NCBI GenBank assembly: GCA_051649305.1
Contig: JBOFGV010000096.1
Span: forward strand, 65,628-129,627
Origin: JADCCX01 sp051649305
Lineage (GTDB): Bacteria; Pseudomonadota; Alphaproteobacteria; Rhizobiales; Beijerinckiaceae
Direction: 5' to 3'
DNA length: 64,000 nucleotides
In this document: positions 18,299 to 27,589 of the stretch, in pieces
How positions within the stretch are numbered: the first letter of the stretch is position 1
Layout of the letters: each line of letters starts with the position of its first letter
Program-made: the position numbers and the translations under genes
Notes under the pieces: generated by a model
The model's database searches: none
Told to the model about the DNA's origin: nothing
What the model saw: the letters and a program-made list of their open reading frames with translations, nothing else

Positions 18299-19303
18299 AT
18301 GACAACATCACGCCTCTGGCTTGTCCCGGCACTGGCCCTTTCTGCTGCGGCACTGTTCATTGTGTCCCTCGGCGTCGGGCCCGTGCGGATTGCGCCGAAT
18401 GCGGTTCTGGCTGCCTTGATGGCGGACGGCACGCCGCATGCGGTGATTGTGCGGGAGATCCGCCTGCCCCGCGCCATTCTTGCCCTTGCGATTGGTGCGG
18501 TTCTGGGCCTTTCGGGTGCTGCCATGCAAGGCTTGCTGCGCAATCCGCTGGCTGCTCCCTCGCTGTTTGGTGCCCCGCAGACAGCCGCCTTCGCCGCCGT
18601 CTCGACCATCTCGCTCGGCCTGACAGATGCGCTTTCTTGGGGCCTGCCGCTGGCTGCCATTCTTGGCGCGTTCCTGTCGGTGTTTGCTCTCATCACCGTG
18701 GCAGGCCGCAACGCCTCCTTGCTGTTGCTCATCCTGTCCGGCCTTGCCATTTCTGCGCTGGCAGGCGCGGGCACAGCCCTTGCCATGAACCTTGCTCCCA
18801 ATCCTTTTGCAGCCCTTGAAATCGCCTTCTGGCTGCTGGGCTCGCTGGAGGACAGGTCCATGCGGCATGTGGTGATGGCACTGCCCTTCATCGCGGCAGC
18901 GATGGTGCTGCTCTATGTCCAGCGAGGCGCGTTTCGTGCTCTCACCCTTGGGGAGGAGGCGGCGGAAAGCCTTGGCGTCAATGTCGCTGTGCTGCGCTTT
19001 GTCGTGATCACCGGTGTGGCGCTCGGCGTTGGTGCCTCGGTCGCGGTGGCAGGCACCATCAGCTTTATCGGATTGGTTGCGCCGCATCTCATGCGCCCCT
19101 TGGTGAACCACGATCCGGCGCGCTTGCTGCTGCCTGCTGCCTTCACGGGGTCCTGTCTTTTGCTGTCAGCGGACATTGCGGTTCGCCTCATCCCCTCCAC
19201 ATCAGACATCAAGGTGGGTGTGCTGACCTCGATCATCGGCGTGCCGTTTTTCCTCTGGCTTATCGTGCGCCAGCGCCGCAGCCTCGCGGGTGGCATCACA
19301 TGA
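18299..19303 (+). CDS. btuC: Vitamin B12 ABC transporter permease BtuC
   Basis: The 334-residue inner-membrane permease belongs to the FecCD/BtuC family. Visible are IRLPRAILALAIGAVLGLSGAAMQGLLRNPLA near residue 55, the GTISFIGLVAPHLMRPLV ATPase-contact region near 255, and a closing hydrophobic stretch. It lies 22 bases after btuB and overlaps btuD by four bases. FecCD permeases also carry iron-siderophores; the riboswitch and the cob genes around it decide for corrinoids. Confidence 0.9.
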   Translation: MTTSRLWLVPALALSAAALFIVSLGVGPVRIAPNAVLAALMADGTPHAVIVREIRLPRAILALAIGAVLGLSGAAMQGLLRNPLAAPSLFGAPQTAAFAAVSTISLGLTDALSWGLPLAAILGAFLSVFALITVAGRNASLLLLILSGLAISALAGAGTALAMNLAPNPFAALEIAFWLLGSLEDRSMRHVVMALPFIAAAMVLLYVQRGAFRALTLGEEAAESLGVNVAVLRFVVITGVALGVGASVAVAGTISFIGLVAPHLMRPLVNHDPARLLLPAAFTGSCLLLSADIAVRLIPSTSDIKVGVLTSIIGVPFFLWLIVRQRRSLAGGIT

Positions 19304-20076
19304 GCGAGGCGCTTTCTCTCAAGCATGTCAGCGTGTCGCTTGCCGGTCGCGCAATCGTGCAGGACGTTTCACTGGAGCTTGCAGGCAACCGGCTGATCGC
19401 GCTGCTTGGCCCCAATGGTGCTGGCAAGACAACCCTTCTGAAAGCCATTGCAGGATTGCTTCCGGCCACAGGCAGCATCACGCTGAATGGCGCATCCGTT
19501 GTGAGCATGAACCGGAAAGAACGGGCGAGACGCATTGGATATCTGCCGCAGGGACATCAGATTCACTGGCCATTGACGGCACGCGAAGTGGTGGCTCTGG
19601 GGCGTCTGCCGCATGGCCTTGCTGATCCCGGTCGCATGGATGCTGCCCACGCGGCCGCTGTCGATACAGCGATGTTGCGGACAGACACGCAGCGCTACGC
19701 TGATCAATCCGTGATGACGCTATCAGGTGGCGAGAGGGCACGTGTGATGCTGGCCCGCGTGCTCGCAGTTGAGGCGAAAGTGCTGCTCACCGATGAGCCA
19801 ACGGCTTCGCTTGATCCGCGCCACCAGATCACCGTCATGCAGCAGCTGAGGACAGAAACGCGACAGGGTGCACTGGTGATTGTTGTCACCCATGACATCG
19901 GCCTTGCCAGCCGTCTGGCTGATGAGATTGTGCTGATGCAGGAAGGCCGCATTGCCGCCCATGGCGCACCCACCGACGTGTTGACCGATGCGCGGATGGC
20001 CGAGGTTTACGGCGTCACTGCCCTGCGTCAGGAAGCCGGTGGTGAAACAGCCGTGACGCCCTGGGGTCTGGCGTGA
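19300..20076 (+). CDS. btuD: Vitamin B12 ABC transporter ATPase BtuD
   Basis: The 258-residue cytoplasmic ATPase has Walker A GPNGAGKTT, signature LSGGERARVML, Walker B VLLTDEPTASLD and the switch histidine in VVTHDIG. It couples ATP hydrolysis to import through BtuC. It starts within the btuC stop (ATGA). Its 3' end overlaps the antiparallel cobC gene by 49 bases, which is unusual and makes transcription of the two strands interfere there. Confidence 0.92.
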   Translation: MSEALSLKHVSVSLAGRAIVQDVSLELAGNRLIALLGPNGAGKTTLLKAIAGLLPATGSITLNGASVVSMNRKERARRIGYLPQGHQIHWPLTAREVVALGRLPHGLADPGRMDAAHAAAVDTAMLRTDTQRYADQSVMTLSGGERARVMLARVLAVEAKVLLTDEPTASLDPRHQITVMQQLRTETRQGALVIVVTHDIGLASRLADEIVLMQEGRIAAHGAPTDVLTDARMAEVYGVTALRQEAGGETAVTPWGLA

Positions 20077-21053
20077 GACGACAGCGCTCCAGCCAAGCGC
20101 TCCAGTCCGGCAGCATCACCGGGCAGGCCAAAGCGCAGGAGCGTGTGGTCCCAGTCAAAGCGTCTTGTCCAGATACGATGATTGGCCAGATGATCATGCA
20201 ACCCCGTTGCATCAGCGCTGCGCACGAGACGATAGAGCGTGGTGCCGCCCACAATTTCAAGACCACCGGAAACAAGCACAGCATCAAGCGCGGCAGCTTC
20301 AAGCACCAGACGCCGGCGCATGTCATCAGCGCAGACAACATCAGCCAGTGCAGCCCGTCCAATGGCCAGCGCTGGACCGGCAACAGCCCATGGTCCCAGT
20401 GCAATCTCGAACCGGCGGGCAATCTCAGCTCCCGCAATCACGAACCCCAATCGCACACCGGCGAGGCCGTAGAACTTGCCGAAGGAGCGCAGGATCACAA
20501 CCGGATACTCCGCGCACAGGTCAACGCAACTGACATCGGGCATGGTGTCGACAAAGGACTCGTCAACGATCAGCCAACCGCCACCAGCTGTGGCACGCTC
20601 GGCCAACCGGCGGAGCTCTGCCTGCGTGAGCATACGGCCATCAGGGTTGTTGGGGTTGACCACGATGAGATTATCCGAGCCATTCCAGTCTGCGGTATCT
20701 GTTACTTCCCTCACACTTTGGCCAGCCTCGCGGAAGGCCGCAGCATGCTCACTGTAGGTGGGCGAGAGCACAGTGACGCCACGCGCGGGCGCAAGCCTTG
20801 GCATCCACTGGATGAGCGCCTGCGTGCCGGGCGCAGCAACAATAGCAGCCGCGTCTGGCACACCATAGGCAACACGCGCCGCATCCAGCAGGGCGTGAAG
20901 ATCACGTTTGGCTGGCAGGGCCTGCCAGAAGCGTGGGGCGATTTCAGGCAAGGGCCAGATGTGCGGATTAATGCCGGTCGAGAGATCAAGCCAGCCGTCA
21001 GCGCCCCCGCCAAACCGCGCCATCGCCTCTGTCAGATCACCACCATGTTGCAT
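20028..21053 (-). CDS. cobC: CobC, threonine-phosphate decarboxylase of cobalamin synthesis
   Basis: The protein is a PLP-dependent class I/II aminotransferase-fold enzyme of 341 residues. The PLP lysine is K193 in SFGKFYGLAGVRLGF, and VVNPNNPDGR (131-140) is the substrate-site block. CobC (CobD in Salmonella) makes the aminopropanol phosphate arm for the nucleotide loop. It is antiparallel to its neighbours: the 3' end overlaps btuD by 49 bases, and the 5' end overlaps the btuF start by about nine bases. ATG 21053 or GTG 21056 may start it; no good ribosome-binding site is seen for either. Confidence 0.88.
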   Translation of the reverse strand: MQHGGDLTEAMARFGGGADGWLDLSTGINPHIWPLPEIAPRFWQALPAKRDLHALLDAARVAYGVPDAAAIVAAPGTQALIQWMPRLAPARGVTVLSPTYSEHAAAFREAGQSVREVTDTADWNGSDNLIVVNPNNPDGRMLTQAELRRLAERATAGGGWLIVDESFVDTMPDVSCVDLCAEYPVVILRSFGKFYGLAGVRLGFVIAGAEIARRFEIALGPWAVAGPALAIGRAALADVVCADDMRRRLVLEAAALDAVLVSGGLEIVGGTTLYRLVRSADATGLHDHLANHRIWTRRFDWDHTLLRFGLPGDAAGLERLAGALSSHARPQGVTAVSPPAS

Positions 21054-21923
21054 CACGGGCTGTTACCATCGCGCAAAGGTCTGCGCCAGTGGGTGGCGGC
21101 TCTTGTGCTTGCAGCCATGCCCGGGCTTGCCACCGCACAGCAGTCAACCGGCCAACCAGCCAGCATCGTCTCGCTCAACATGTGCACAGATCAGTTGCTG
21201 CTGGATCTTGCGCCGCGCAATCAGATCCTTGGGCTCAGCCCCTTTGCGGCGGATGCGGCCCGTTCGTGGTTTGCCACAGAAGCACGTCAGTTGCCCATTC
21301 TATCAGGAACAGCGGAAGAGGTCATGGTTCTCAAACCTGATCTCGTGGTCTCGGGCACTTTTACAAAGCGCGCCACCCGCGAATTCATCAAGGCGCGCGG
21401 CATGCGCATGGAAGAGTTTCCGCCTGTCCGATCGATTGCCGAAACAAAGCGGCAGATCGCACGCTTTGGCGAGTTGACCGGTGCAAAAGAAAAAGCCGCA
21501 GCACGCATCGCTGCAATTGACGCGGCACTGGCAAACCTCAAGGCCGCAGCCAGTGCGCGCACAATCCGCGTGCTGCCGCTCTCGCGCCGCGCCTGGGTGA
21601 CGGGTGCACAATCCCTGACGACAGATTTGCTGACGCAGGCGGGCTTCGTGAATGTCGCCAGCGAAATGGGCCTGACATCCGGAGGCCGTGTGTCACTCGA
21701 AACAATCGTGCTGCTCAAGCCTGATGCGCTCCTACTCTCCAGCAGCAGCGACAGCGCCGAAGATCAGGGCAAGGCCCTGCTGTTGCACCCCGCCATCCAG
21801 TCACTGTTTCCGCAAGAGCGGCGCATGGTCATCCCGGAGCGCCTGACAGTGTGCGGCGGCCCCATGCTGGCTGAGGCAATGCAGGCGCTGGCCGATCAGA
21901 TCAACCGCCTGAGCCCGCGCTGA
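21045..21923 (+). CDS. btuF: BtuF-like periplasmic cobalamin-binding protein
   Basis: This 292-residue protein has a signal peptide (basic SRKGLRQW, then a hydrophobic core ending near LATAQ). The helical-backbone metal/corrinoid receptor fold follows: ASIVSLNMCTDQLLLDLAPRNQILGLSPF at the start of the mature protein and VTGAQSLTTDLLTQAGFVNVA in the second lobe. It delivers corrinoids to BtuCD. The ATG at 21045 overlaps the beginning of cobC on the other strand. The open frame runs far upstream through the cobC antisense, but that part is not a signal peptide. The stop overlaps the cobD start. Confidence 0.87.
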   Translation: MLHHGLLPSRKGLRQWVAALVLAAMPGLATAQQSTGQPASIVSLNMCTDQLLLDLAPRNQILGLSPFAADAARSWFATEARQLPILSGTAEEVMVLKPDLVVSGTFTKRATREFIKARGMRMEEFPPVRSIAETKRQIARFGELTGAKEKAAARIAAIDAALANLKAAASARTIRVLPLSRRAWVTGAQSLTTDLLTQAGFVNVASEMGLTSGGRVSLETIVLLKPDALLLSSSSDSAEDQGKALLLHPAIQSLFPQERRMVIPERLTVCGGPMLAEAMQALADQINRLSPR

Positions 21924-22903
21924 TGCTGCTGTCATCGGATGCCATGCTGGTGCTTCTGCTTGCAATTCTTGCCGATGCCGTGATTGGTGATCCCGATGCG
22001 GTATGGCGGCGATGGCCGCATCCCGTCGCGTGGTTCGGAGCCTTGATCCACAAGCTCGACAAGATACTCAACCGCGAGGACGACACATTCGCCAGACGCA
22101 AGCTGTCTGGCGTGCTTGCTGTGCTGGTTCTGGTTGTCGTGGTTGGCGCAGCAAGTGCCATGCTTGATCAAGCACTGCGCCGGCTGCCAGGACACCCTTG
22201 GACCAGCGCGCTCGTGGCATCCATTCTCATTGCGCAGAACGCGCTTTATGTGCACGTCGCCCGCGTCAGCACGGCCTTTGCATCAGGTGGTCTGGCGGAA
22301 GCGCGCCGCGCAGTCTCGATGATTGTGGGACGCAACCCGGAAAGCCTTGATGAGGCAGGTGTCTGCCGTGCGGCCATTGAGACAACAGCCGAGAACTTTT
22401 CTGACGGTGTCGTTGCACCTGTCTTCTGGTTCGCGGTTGCCGGCCTGCCGGGCCTTGCCATCTACAAGGCGATCAACACGGCAGACTCCATGATCGGCCA
22501 TCGCACACCGCGCCACGAGGCTTTCGGCTGGGCGGCCGCGCGATTGGATGATGTTGTCAATCTTGCGCCTGCGCGGCTCTCCGGCCTGCTTGTAGCTGTT
22601 GCATCTCCTTTGGCAGGTGGCACGCCCCACGCAGCACTTTCCACGATGTGGCGCGATGCTAGCCTGCACAAATCGCCCAACGCCGGATGGCCGGAAGCCG
22701 CAATGGCGGGAGCGCTTGGACTGGCGCTGGCTGGGCCACGCCGCTACAGCGACCATCTGGTGGACGATCCCTTCCTCAACAGCGCCGGAAGGAAGGACGC
22801 GACACCTGATGACATCAACCGCGCACTGAAAGTTCTCGTTGGTGCATGCACCGCACTGGCACTTCTGGTCGCGCTGCTGGCCATATTCTGTCGCTTCGTT
22901 TAA
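21923..22903 (+). CDS. cobD: CobD/CbiB, adenosylcobinamide-phosphate synthase
   Basis: This 326-residue integral membrane enzyme attaches the aminopropanol (phosphate) arm made by CobC to adenosylcobyric acid. The family signature is visible at the start (LLLAILADAVIGDPDAVWRRWPHPVAWFG) and in the middle (AIETTAENFSDGVVAPVFWF and INTADSMIGHR). ATG 21923 overlaps the btuF stop by one base. It is next to cobC, with which it works directly. The 3' end lies about 110 bases before the first sensor kinase gene. Confidence 0.92.
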   Translation: MLLSSDAMLVLLLAILADAVIGDPDAVWRRWPHPVAWFGALIHKLDKILNREDDTFARRKLSGVLAVLVLVVVVGAASAMLDQALRRLPGHPWTSALVASILIAQNALYVHVARVSTAFASGGLAEARRAVSMIVGRNPESLDEAGVCRAAIETTAENFSDGVVAPVFWFAVAGLPGLAIYKAINTADSMIGHRTPRHEAFGWAAARLDDVVNLAPARLSGLLVAVASPLAGGTPHAALSTMWRDASLHKSPNAGWPEAAMAGALGLALAGPRRYSDHLVDDPFLNSAGRKDATPDDINRALKVLVGACTALALLVALLAIFCRFV

Positions 22904-23016
22904 CCAGCATGCAGAGCTAGTGCATGAGCACGCGCGGCCAAGGGTTGCCCGGACTGGCGTGACAGACATACTTGGCGCAAATCACCGAAGTGCGACGACG
23001 AAATGGACAGTCCTTG

Positions 23017-24693
23017 ATGGATCTTCAGAAGCTATCCTTTGGTGTCATAGGCGATGCGGGGGAATTGGGAGCAGAGCGCGCGCAGGCGAAGGATCGCATT
23101 GCGGTTTCCTGTGTCGTTCTCGTCGGCATGGCCATCTGGCTGATCTTCTTTGCGCAGGACATGTCAGCATTGACAAGCAATACGGTGGTCCTGAGCTATA
23201 TTCCGGCCTTCCTCGGTTTCTCGGTGCTGCTTTACATCCACATTGTGATGTCAGAACGCATCATTGTTGGACGCCGCTATCTGGCTATGGTCATGGACTA
23301 TATCGCCATTGCCATGATGGTCTCGCTGGGCGGAGAGGTGTTCATCCTGCTGTTTGCCATCCTGATCCGCATCACTTTGGGATATGGACTGCGCTATGGG
23401 CCGACCTATCTGGTTGCCGCAACAATCATGGCACTGGCCACGCTTGGCGTGATCACGTTCACAACACCCTACTGGCGCGAACACCCTTTGATGGTTGGCG
23501 CCTTTGCGCTGACAACCATCATCGTACCAACCTACGCCATGGCCCTGCTGCGCCGTGTTGATGAAGCGCGCGAGGCAGCACAGGTGGCAAGCCTGCAGAA
23601 GTCGCGCTTCCTGGCGCAGGCGAGCCATGATCTGCGTCAGCCAGTACACGCCATTGGCCTGTTCATCGAAAGCCTGCGGCGAACCAATCTGTCATTGTCA
23701 CAGGTGGCCGTTGTTGACCGGATCGACCGTTCCCTGCAAGGCGTCGCGCGCCTGTTCCGGTCCTTGCTTGATATCTCGACCCTCGACAGCGGTGCTGTGA
23801 CGCCGAAGGCCGAGCCTGTTCAGCTCGGATCATTTTTTGCCGAGCTCGAACAGCAGAACGCCGCGATGGCAGCCTGGTCGGACACAGAGCTTGTGTTTGT
23901 CAAATCGTCCCTGACCGTGACAACAGACAATGCGCTGCTGACAACCATGATGCAGAACCTGATCTCCAACGCCTTGAAATATGCCCCCGGACGCACTGTT
24001 CTCGTTGGGTGTCGCAGACATAAAAACACGGTCTCCCTGCATGTCGTTGATCGCGGCGAGGGTGTGGAGGCGCATCACCTTCCCCACCTGACAGAAGATT
24101 TCTATCAGGTCCGTCAGCTGGGAGCACCGGATATTCAGGGCGTCGGGTTAGGTCTGGCAATCGTCAACCGACTGGCCATCATGATGGGATTGCAGCTTGA
24201 GATCCGCTCGGTGCCCGACAAGGGAACTTCTGCCATCATCCACGGAATTCCTTTGCGGGAAGCCCTGCCGCTGCAACCACAGACACGCCTCAGCGCCATA
24301 AGCGATGGTCCGCTGGCAGGCATCAGAATCATCCTGATAGAAGATGACAGTGATGTGCTGGAAGCCACATCCGAGCTTCTGGCGTCATGGGGGTGTATCA
24401 TCAGCGCCTACAATGTCCTCCCGGAGAGGACGCAATCATGCGACATGATCATCGTAGATTTTGACATCGGGCATGGCATGACCGGTGCTGACTGCATCAC
24501 ACTCCTGCGCGAACGGCACGGCGCAAATATCCCTGCCATCATGATGACTGGCCATGACGAGATGCGCGTCAAAGGCATCCTGAAAGATCCGGAAGTCCCC
24601 ATTCTTAAAAAGCCTGTCCGACCTGCAGAGTTACGTTCTCTCATGGTGGCCACGCAGCTCAGATCAAGGCATGGAGGCATTGGGCGACCATGA
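23017..24693 (+). CDS. Hybrid histidine kinase with RpfC-like membrane sensor (first of tandem pair)
   Basis: The 558-residue protein has an N-terminal block of about five or six membrane segments (roughly residues 28-178). Its sequence pattern (VMDYIAIAMMVSLGGE, then RITLGYGLRYG and PYWREHP) resembles the sensor part of RpfC, the diffusible-signal-factor receptor kinase. Then come a dimerisation domain with H204 in SHDLRQPVHA, an ATPase domain (N-box QNLISNALKYAP, G-box GVGLGL at 375-380) and a C-terminal receiver with D481 (VDFDIG) and K531. No HPt domain follows. ATG 23017 is preferred over TTG 22972. It overlaps the second kinase by four bases. The ligand is unknown; no rpfF gene is in view. 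Confidence 0.85.
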   Translation: MDLQKLSFGVIGDAGELGAERAQAKDRIAVSCVVLVGMAIWLIFFAQDMSALTSNTVVLSYIPAFLGFSVLLYIHIVMSERIIVGRRYLAMVMDYIAIAMMVSLGGEVFILLFAILIRITLGYGLRYGPTYLVAATIMALATLGVITFTTPYWREHPLMVGAFALTTIIVPTYAMALLRRVDEAREAAQVASLQKSRFLAQASHDLRQPVHAIGLFIESLRRTNLSLSQVAVVDRIDRSLQGVARLFRSLLDISTLDSGAVTPKAEPVQLGSFFAELEQQNAAMAAWSDTELVFVKSSLTVTTDNALLTTMMQNLISNALKYAPGRTVLVGCRRHKNTVSLHVVDRGEGVEAHHLPHLTEDFYQVRQLGAPDIQGVGLGLAIVNRLAIMMGLQLEIRSVPDKGTSAIIHGIPLREALPLQPQTRLSAISDGPLAGIRIILIEDDSDVLEATSELLASWGCIISAYNVLPERTQSCDMIIVDFDIGHGMTGADCITLLRERHGANIPAIMMTGHDEMRVKGILKDPEVPILKKPVRPAELRSLMVATQLRSRHGGIGRP

Positions 24694-26378
24694 CATCATC
24701 CACCAAACTACGAACAGCTGCTGCCTTGCCACAATCTGAAGAGCATGATGCCGAACGCGGACAGGCGAAGGTGAGGATCGCTATCGCTTTCATTGTTGTC
24801 GCCTACATTCTGGTTCGCTGGGCCTTTCCCTTCGGCGGATACATCTCTGACAGGGATGCGATGCTTCTGGTCGCATATTACATCGTTGCGTTCATGATCG
24901 TGGCTATCCTGCTGTTCCAGCTGATCATCAGGTATCCAGGGCATTTCATGGCGCGAAGGCTGTTCGCCATGACGCTCGACTACAGCAGCATGGTGTTCAC
25001 CATCATCATGGGTGGTGAGGTCATGCTGCCGCTCTTTGCTGTCATGATCTGGGTCACAGTTGGCAATGGCTTGCGCTATGGTGTGCGCTACCTGCTGATT
25101 GCGCTCTGCATGACCATGGTCAGTATGGCTGTTGTCACCTGGTTCATGCCCTTCCTGCAGGAGCACCCCAATCTCGTGATCACACTGGCGCTGACAGCTC
25201 TGATTGTCCCAAGCTATGCCGTTTCCTTGCTGCGCCGCACCGAAGAAGCACGCAAGGCAGCGCTGGAAGCAAACATTGCAAAATCACGTTTTCTGGCACA
25301 GGCAAGCCATGATCTGCGCCAGCCCGTCCATGCCATTGGCCTCTTCATCGCGAGCCTGAGACAGGCCGGGCTGAATGCCTCGCAGCGCGGCATCGTCGAC
25401 CGTATCGATCGATCGCTGCAAGGTGTTGCTGGCCTGTTCCGCTCCCTGCTGGACATCTCCACTCTCGACAGCGGAGGTGTTACGCCCAAGCCAGAACAAG
25501 TCGTGATCAACAGCCTTTTTGCTGATCTGGCGCAACAGAACATTGAGGGTGCGGCCTGGGCCAACGTCGAACTTCGCTTTGCACCGAGCCGCCATGCTGT
25601 GGTCGTTGATCGCGCCTTGCTAACCACCATGCTGCAAAATCTGATTTCAAACGCCTTGAAGTACGCACCGGGTAAGCCGGTACTGGTAGGCTGCCGCAAA
25701 CAGTCGGGTGGGCTGTCCATCGTTGTGTGTGATCAGGGTCCAGGCATTGAGGCCAAACACATCCCGCACTTACGCGAAGAGTTCTATCAGGTTCGCAAAA
25801 TGGGTGACCCCGATACACAAGGTGTTGGCCTCGGCCTTGCAATCGTCGAGCGACTGTCCCGCATGATGGGATTGAAAATCAGGATCAGATCACGTGTGGG
25901 GCATGGCACCACCGTGAGCATCGATGGTCTGCTGCTGTCCTCAGACCTGGAGGCAGCGCAAACCTCAAGCCGACGTGCTGACTACAGAATGCCACTGAAA
26001 GGCATGCGTATTCTGCTGATAGAGGACGACCCCGATGTGCTGGATGCAACGGCTGAACTGCTGATGTCCTGGGGTTGCGAAGTGCAACCCTTTACAGCGG
26101 TTCCACTCAACTGGACGCCCTGTGATTTGATCATTGTGGATTTTGATATCGGCGGTGGCGTCACGGGTGCGGACTGTATCGCAGCCATCAGGGCCCGTGC
26201 GGCAAGGCGAAATGAAGCTGAAATTCCTGCTATTGTCATGACAGGTCACGACGAACTGAGGGTGGGTGCTGCACTCAACGATGACAGGATTCCAATCCTG
26301 AAAAAACCGATCCGCCCTGCTGAAATGCGTTCTTCGATTGCTGCCATAAAACTGCGCAGCAGATCCGCAGCGGAGTAA
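24690..26378 (+). CDS. Hybrid histidine kinase with RpfC-like membrane sensor (second of tandem pair)
   Basis: The 562-residue protein is a paralogue of the previous gene in the same order: membrane sensor (about residues 28-182), H207 in SHDLRQPVHA, ATPase domain with LQNLISNALKYAP and GVGLGL, and a C-terminal receiver (IEDDPDV, IVDFDIG, LKKPIRP). The sensor part MTLDYSSMV, then PLFAVMIWVTVGNGLRYG, is even closer to RpfC of Xanthomonas as I remember it. The start overlaps the first kinase as ATGA, so the two are made together, perhaps as hetero-dimers. It converges on the response-regulator gene with a two-base gap. Confidence 0.85.
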   Translation: MTSSTKLRTAAALPQSEEHDAERGQAKVRIAIAFIVVAYILVRWAFPFGGYISDRDAMLLVAYYIVAFMIVAILLFQLIIRYPGHFMARRLFAMTLDYSSMVFTIIMGGEVMLPLFAVMIWVTVGNGLRYGVRYLLIALCMTMVSMAVVTWFMPFLQEHPNLVITLALTALIVPSYAVSLLRRTEEARKAALEANIAKSRFLAQASHDLRQPVHAIGLFIASLRQAGLNASQRGIVDRIDRSLQGVAGLFRSLLDISTLDSGGVTPKPEQVVINSLFADLAQQNIEGAAWANVELRFAPSRHAVVVDRALLTTMLQNLISNALKYAPGKPVLVGCRKQSGGLSIVVCDQGPGIEAKHIPHLREEFYQVRKMGDPDTQGVGLGLAIVERLSRMMGLKIRIRSRVGHGTTVSIDGLLLSSDLEAAQTSSRRADYRMPLKGMRILLIEDDPDVLDATAELLMSWGCEVQPFTAVPLNWTPCDLIIVDFDIGGGVTGADCIAAIRARAARRNEAEIPAIVMTGHDELRVGAALNDDRIPILKKPIRPAEMRSSIAAIKLRSRSAAE

Positions 26379-26380
26379 GG

Positions 26381-27028
26381 TCAAAAACCCATGGCTCTGG
26401 CCTTTGCAGCGGCCAGACCCCGGTTATCGACCTTCAGAATACGCAGCAGTGCCGAAACATGAATGCGGACTGTGAACGGCGAGATATCCAGCATACGGCC
26501 AATTTCCTTGTTGGACTTGTCGCGGGCAAGACATGACAGCACATCATTCTGGCGTGGTGTGAGCTCCAGCACTGGCGCAGCAATGCCGGCGCTGTTGTCA
26601 GAGATGGACGCGTTGTCCGCAGGCATGACCACAAACTGGCCAGCCTTCACATTGAGTATCGCCGAGACCATGCTGTCTGATGGCACTGCCTTGCTGACAA
26701 AACCATCCGCACCAAGTTTCATAATCTGTCGAATGGTCGCTTCGTCATCAACCATCGAGATGATCATGATGGAAGTTCGCGGAAACCTTGCACGCAATGC
26801 GGGAAGCGTCTCACGCGGATCCATGCCGGGAAACAGAAGATCAAGAACAAAAAGATTCGGCACAATTCCAGCATCGCTGGCCGTCTGGGCAGCAGCCAGA
26901 ACTTCACTCATGGTGCCAGCCTCAATGACAGTGGCACCGGGGCTTGCCGTCGAAACAAGCCGCCTCAGGCCATCGCGGAAAACAGGATGGTCGTCTGCAA
27001 CAATGATCAGTTCAGAATGCGCAGTCAA
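26381..27028 (-). CDS. NarL/LuxR-type response regulator
   Basis: The 215-residue protein has a receiver domain (acidic pair D12-D13, phospho-acceptor D63 in VLDLLFPGM, K113 in VSKAVP). A LuxR-type helix-turn-helix follows at about 155-205 (LTPRQNDVLSCLA, then NKEIGRMLDISPFTVRIHVSALL). It should bind DNA on phosphorylation. The only start in frame is a TTG at 27028, because a TAG stop lies three codons upstream; TTG suggests weak translation. It faces the two hybrid kinases and is their most likely partner, since they end in receivers but lack an output domain. That pairing is inference. Confidence 0.88.
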   Translation of the reverse strand: MTAHSELIIVADDHPVFRDGLRRLVSTASPGATVIEAGTMSEVLAAAQTASDAGIVPNLFVLDLLFPGMDPRETLPALRARFPRTSIMIISMVDDEATIRQIMKLGADGFVSKAVPSDSMVSAILNVKAGQFVVMPADNASISDNSAGIAAPVLELTPRQNDVLSCLARDKSNKEIGRMLDISPFTVRIHVSALLRILKVDNRGLAAAKARAMGF

Positions 27029-27169
27029 ATCAGTCTATACCCCAGTCGGCAACCTGCAATGCAGATCGATAACATCCCTCAAACCGACAAAACCCAACCA
27101 AAGTTGAATTTGTGTCCACAAAATGACCAAATGGCAACCCTGTTCAGAGCTCATTGAGCCTGTGTTCAG

Positions 27170-27589
27170 TCAACGCCTCGCAGAAGACACAATCCGGCAC
27201 AGGTAACCACGGATAGTGGTTGCATCAGCCAACTGACCAGCCTGAATCATGAATATCGCATCAACACGCGTGCCATTGCCGGACTTGCGTGCCGATACCC
27301 GCAAGGTCTGGGGACGGCCTGACCCGGATGTTTCCTGAAAAGCCGTCAATGCTCCCGCTGCGCGGTCCGTCTCGACGTCGATAAAGCCTTCCGCAAGGAT
27401 CGCGGCCCGCAGACTGCCAAGAGCCTTCCGGTTATCAACACCTGGAAATATCTGGTTGGTGCGGAACTTCATGGCTGTGAGCATTGGCGCGCCTTCAACC
27501 TCGAAATTGCTTTCGCAGGTCTGGGCAAGCACTGGTGTTGCACCCATAGCAAGTACGAGCAGGCCCGCCGCAATCAAACTCTTCATCAT
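27170..27589 (-). CDS. Small secreted protein of unknown function
   Basis: This 139-residue protein has a clear signal peptide (MMKSLIAAGLLVLAMGATPVLAQ), so it is periplasmic or secreted. The mature part begins with TCESNFEVEG and has a second cysteine near the end (YLCRIV), which could form a disulfide with the first. I do not recognise a family. It lies between cobQ and the response regulator on the same strand, with about 140 bases before the latter. Its place beside the sensor kinases could mean a role in their signal, but nothing in the sequence shows it. Confidence 0.7.
   Translation of the reverse strand: MMKSLIAAGLLVLAMGATPVLAQTCESNFEVEGAPMLTAMKFRTNQIFPGVDNRKALGSLRAAILAEGFIDVETDRAAGALTAFQETSGSGRPQTLRVSARKSGNGTRVDAIFMIQAGQLADATTIRGYLCRIVSSARR

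Noticed and set aside
20073..21044. N-terminal extension of BtuF
   Set aside because: This part is antisense to cobC; a normal signal peptide follows the ATG at 21045.
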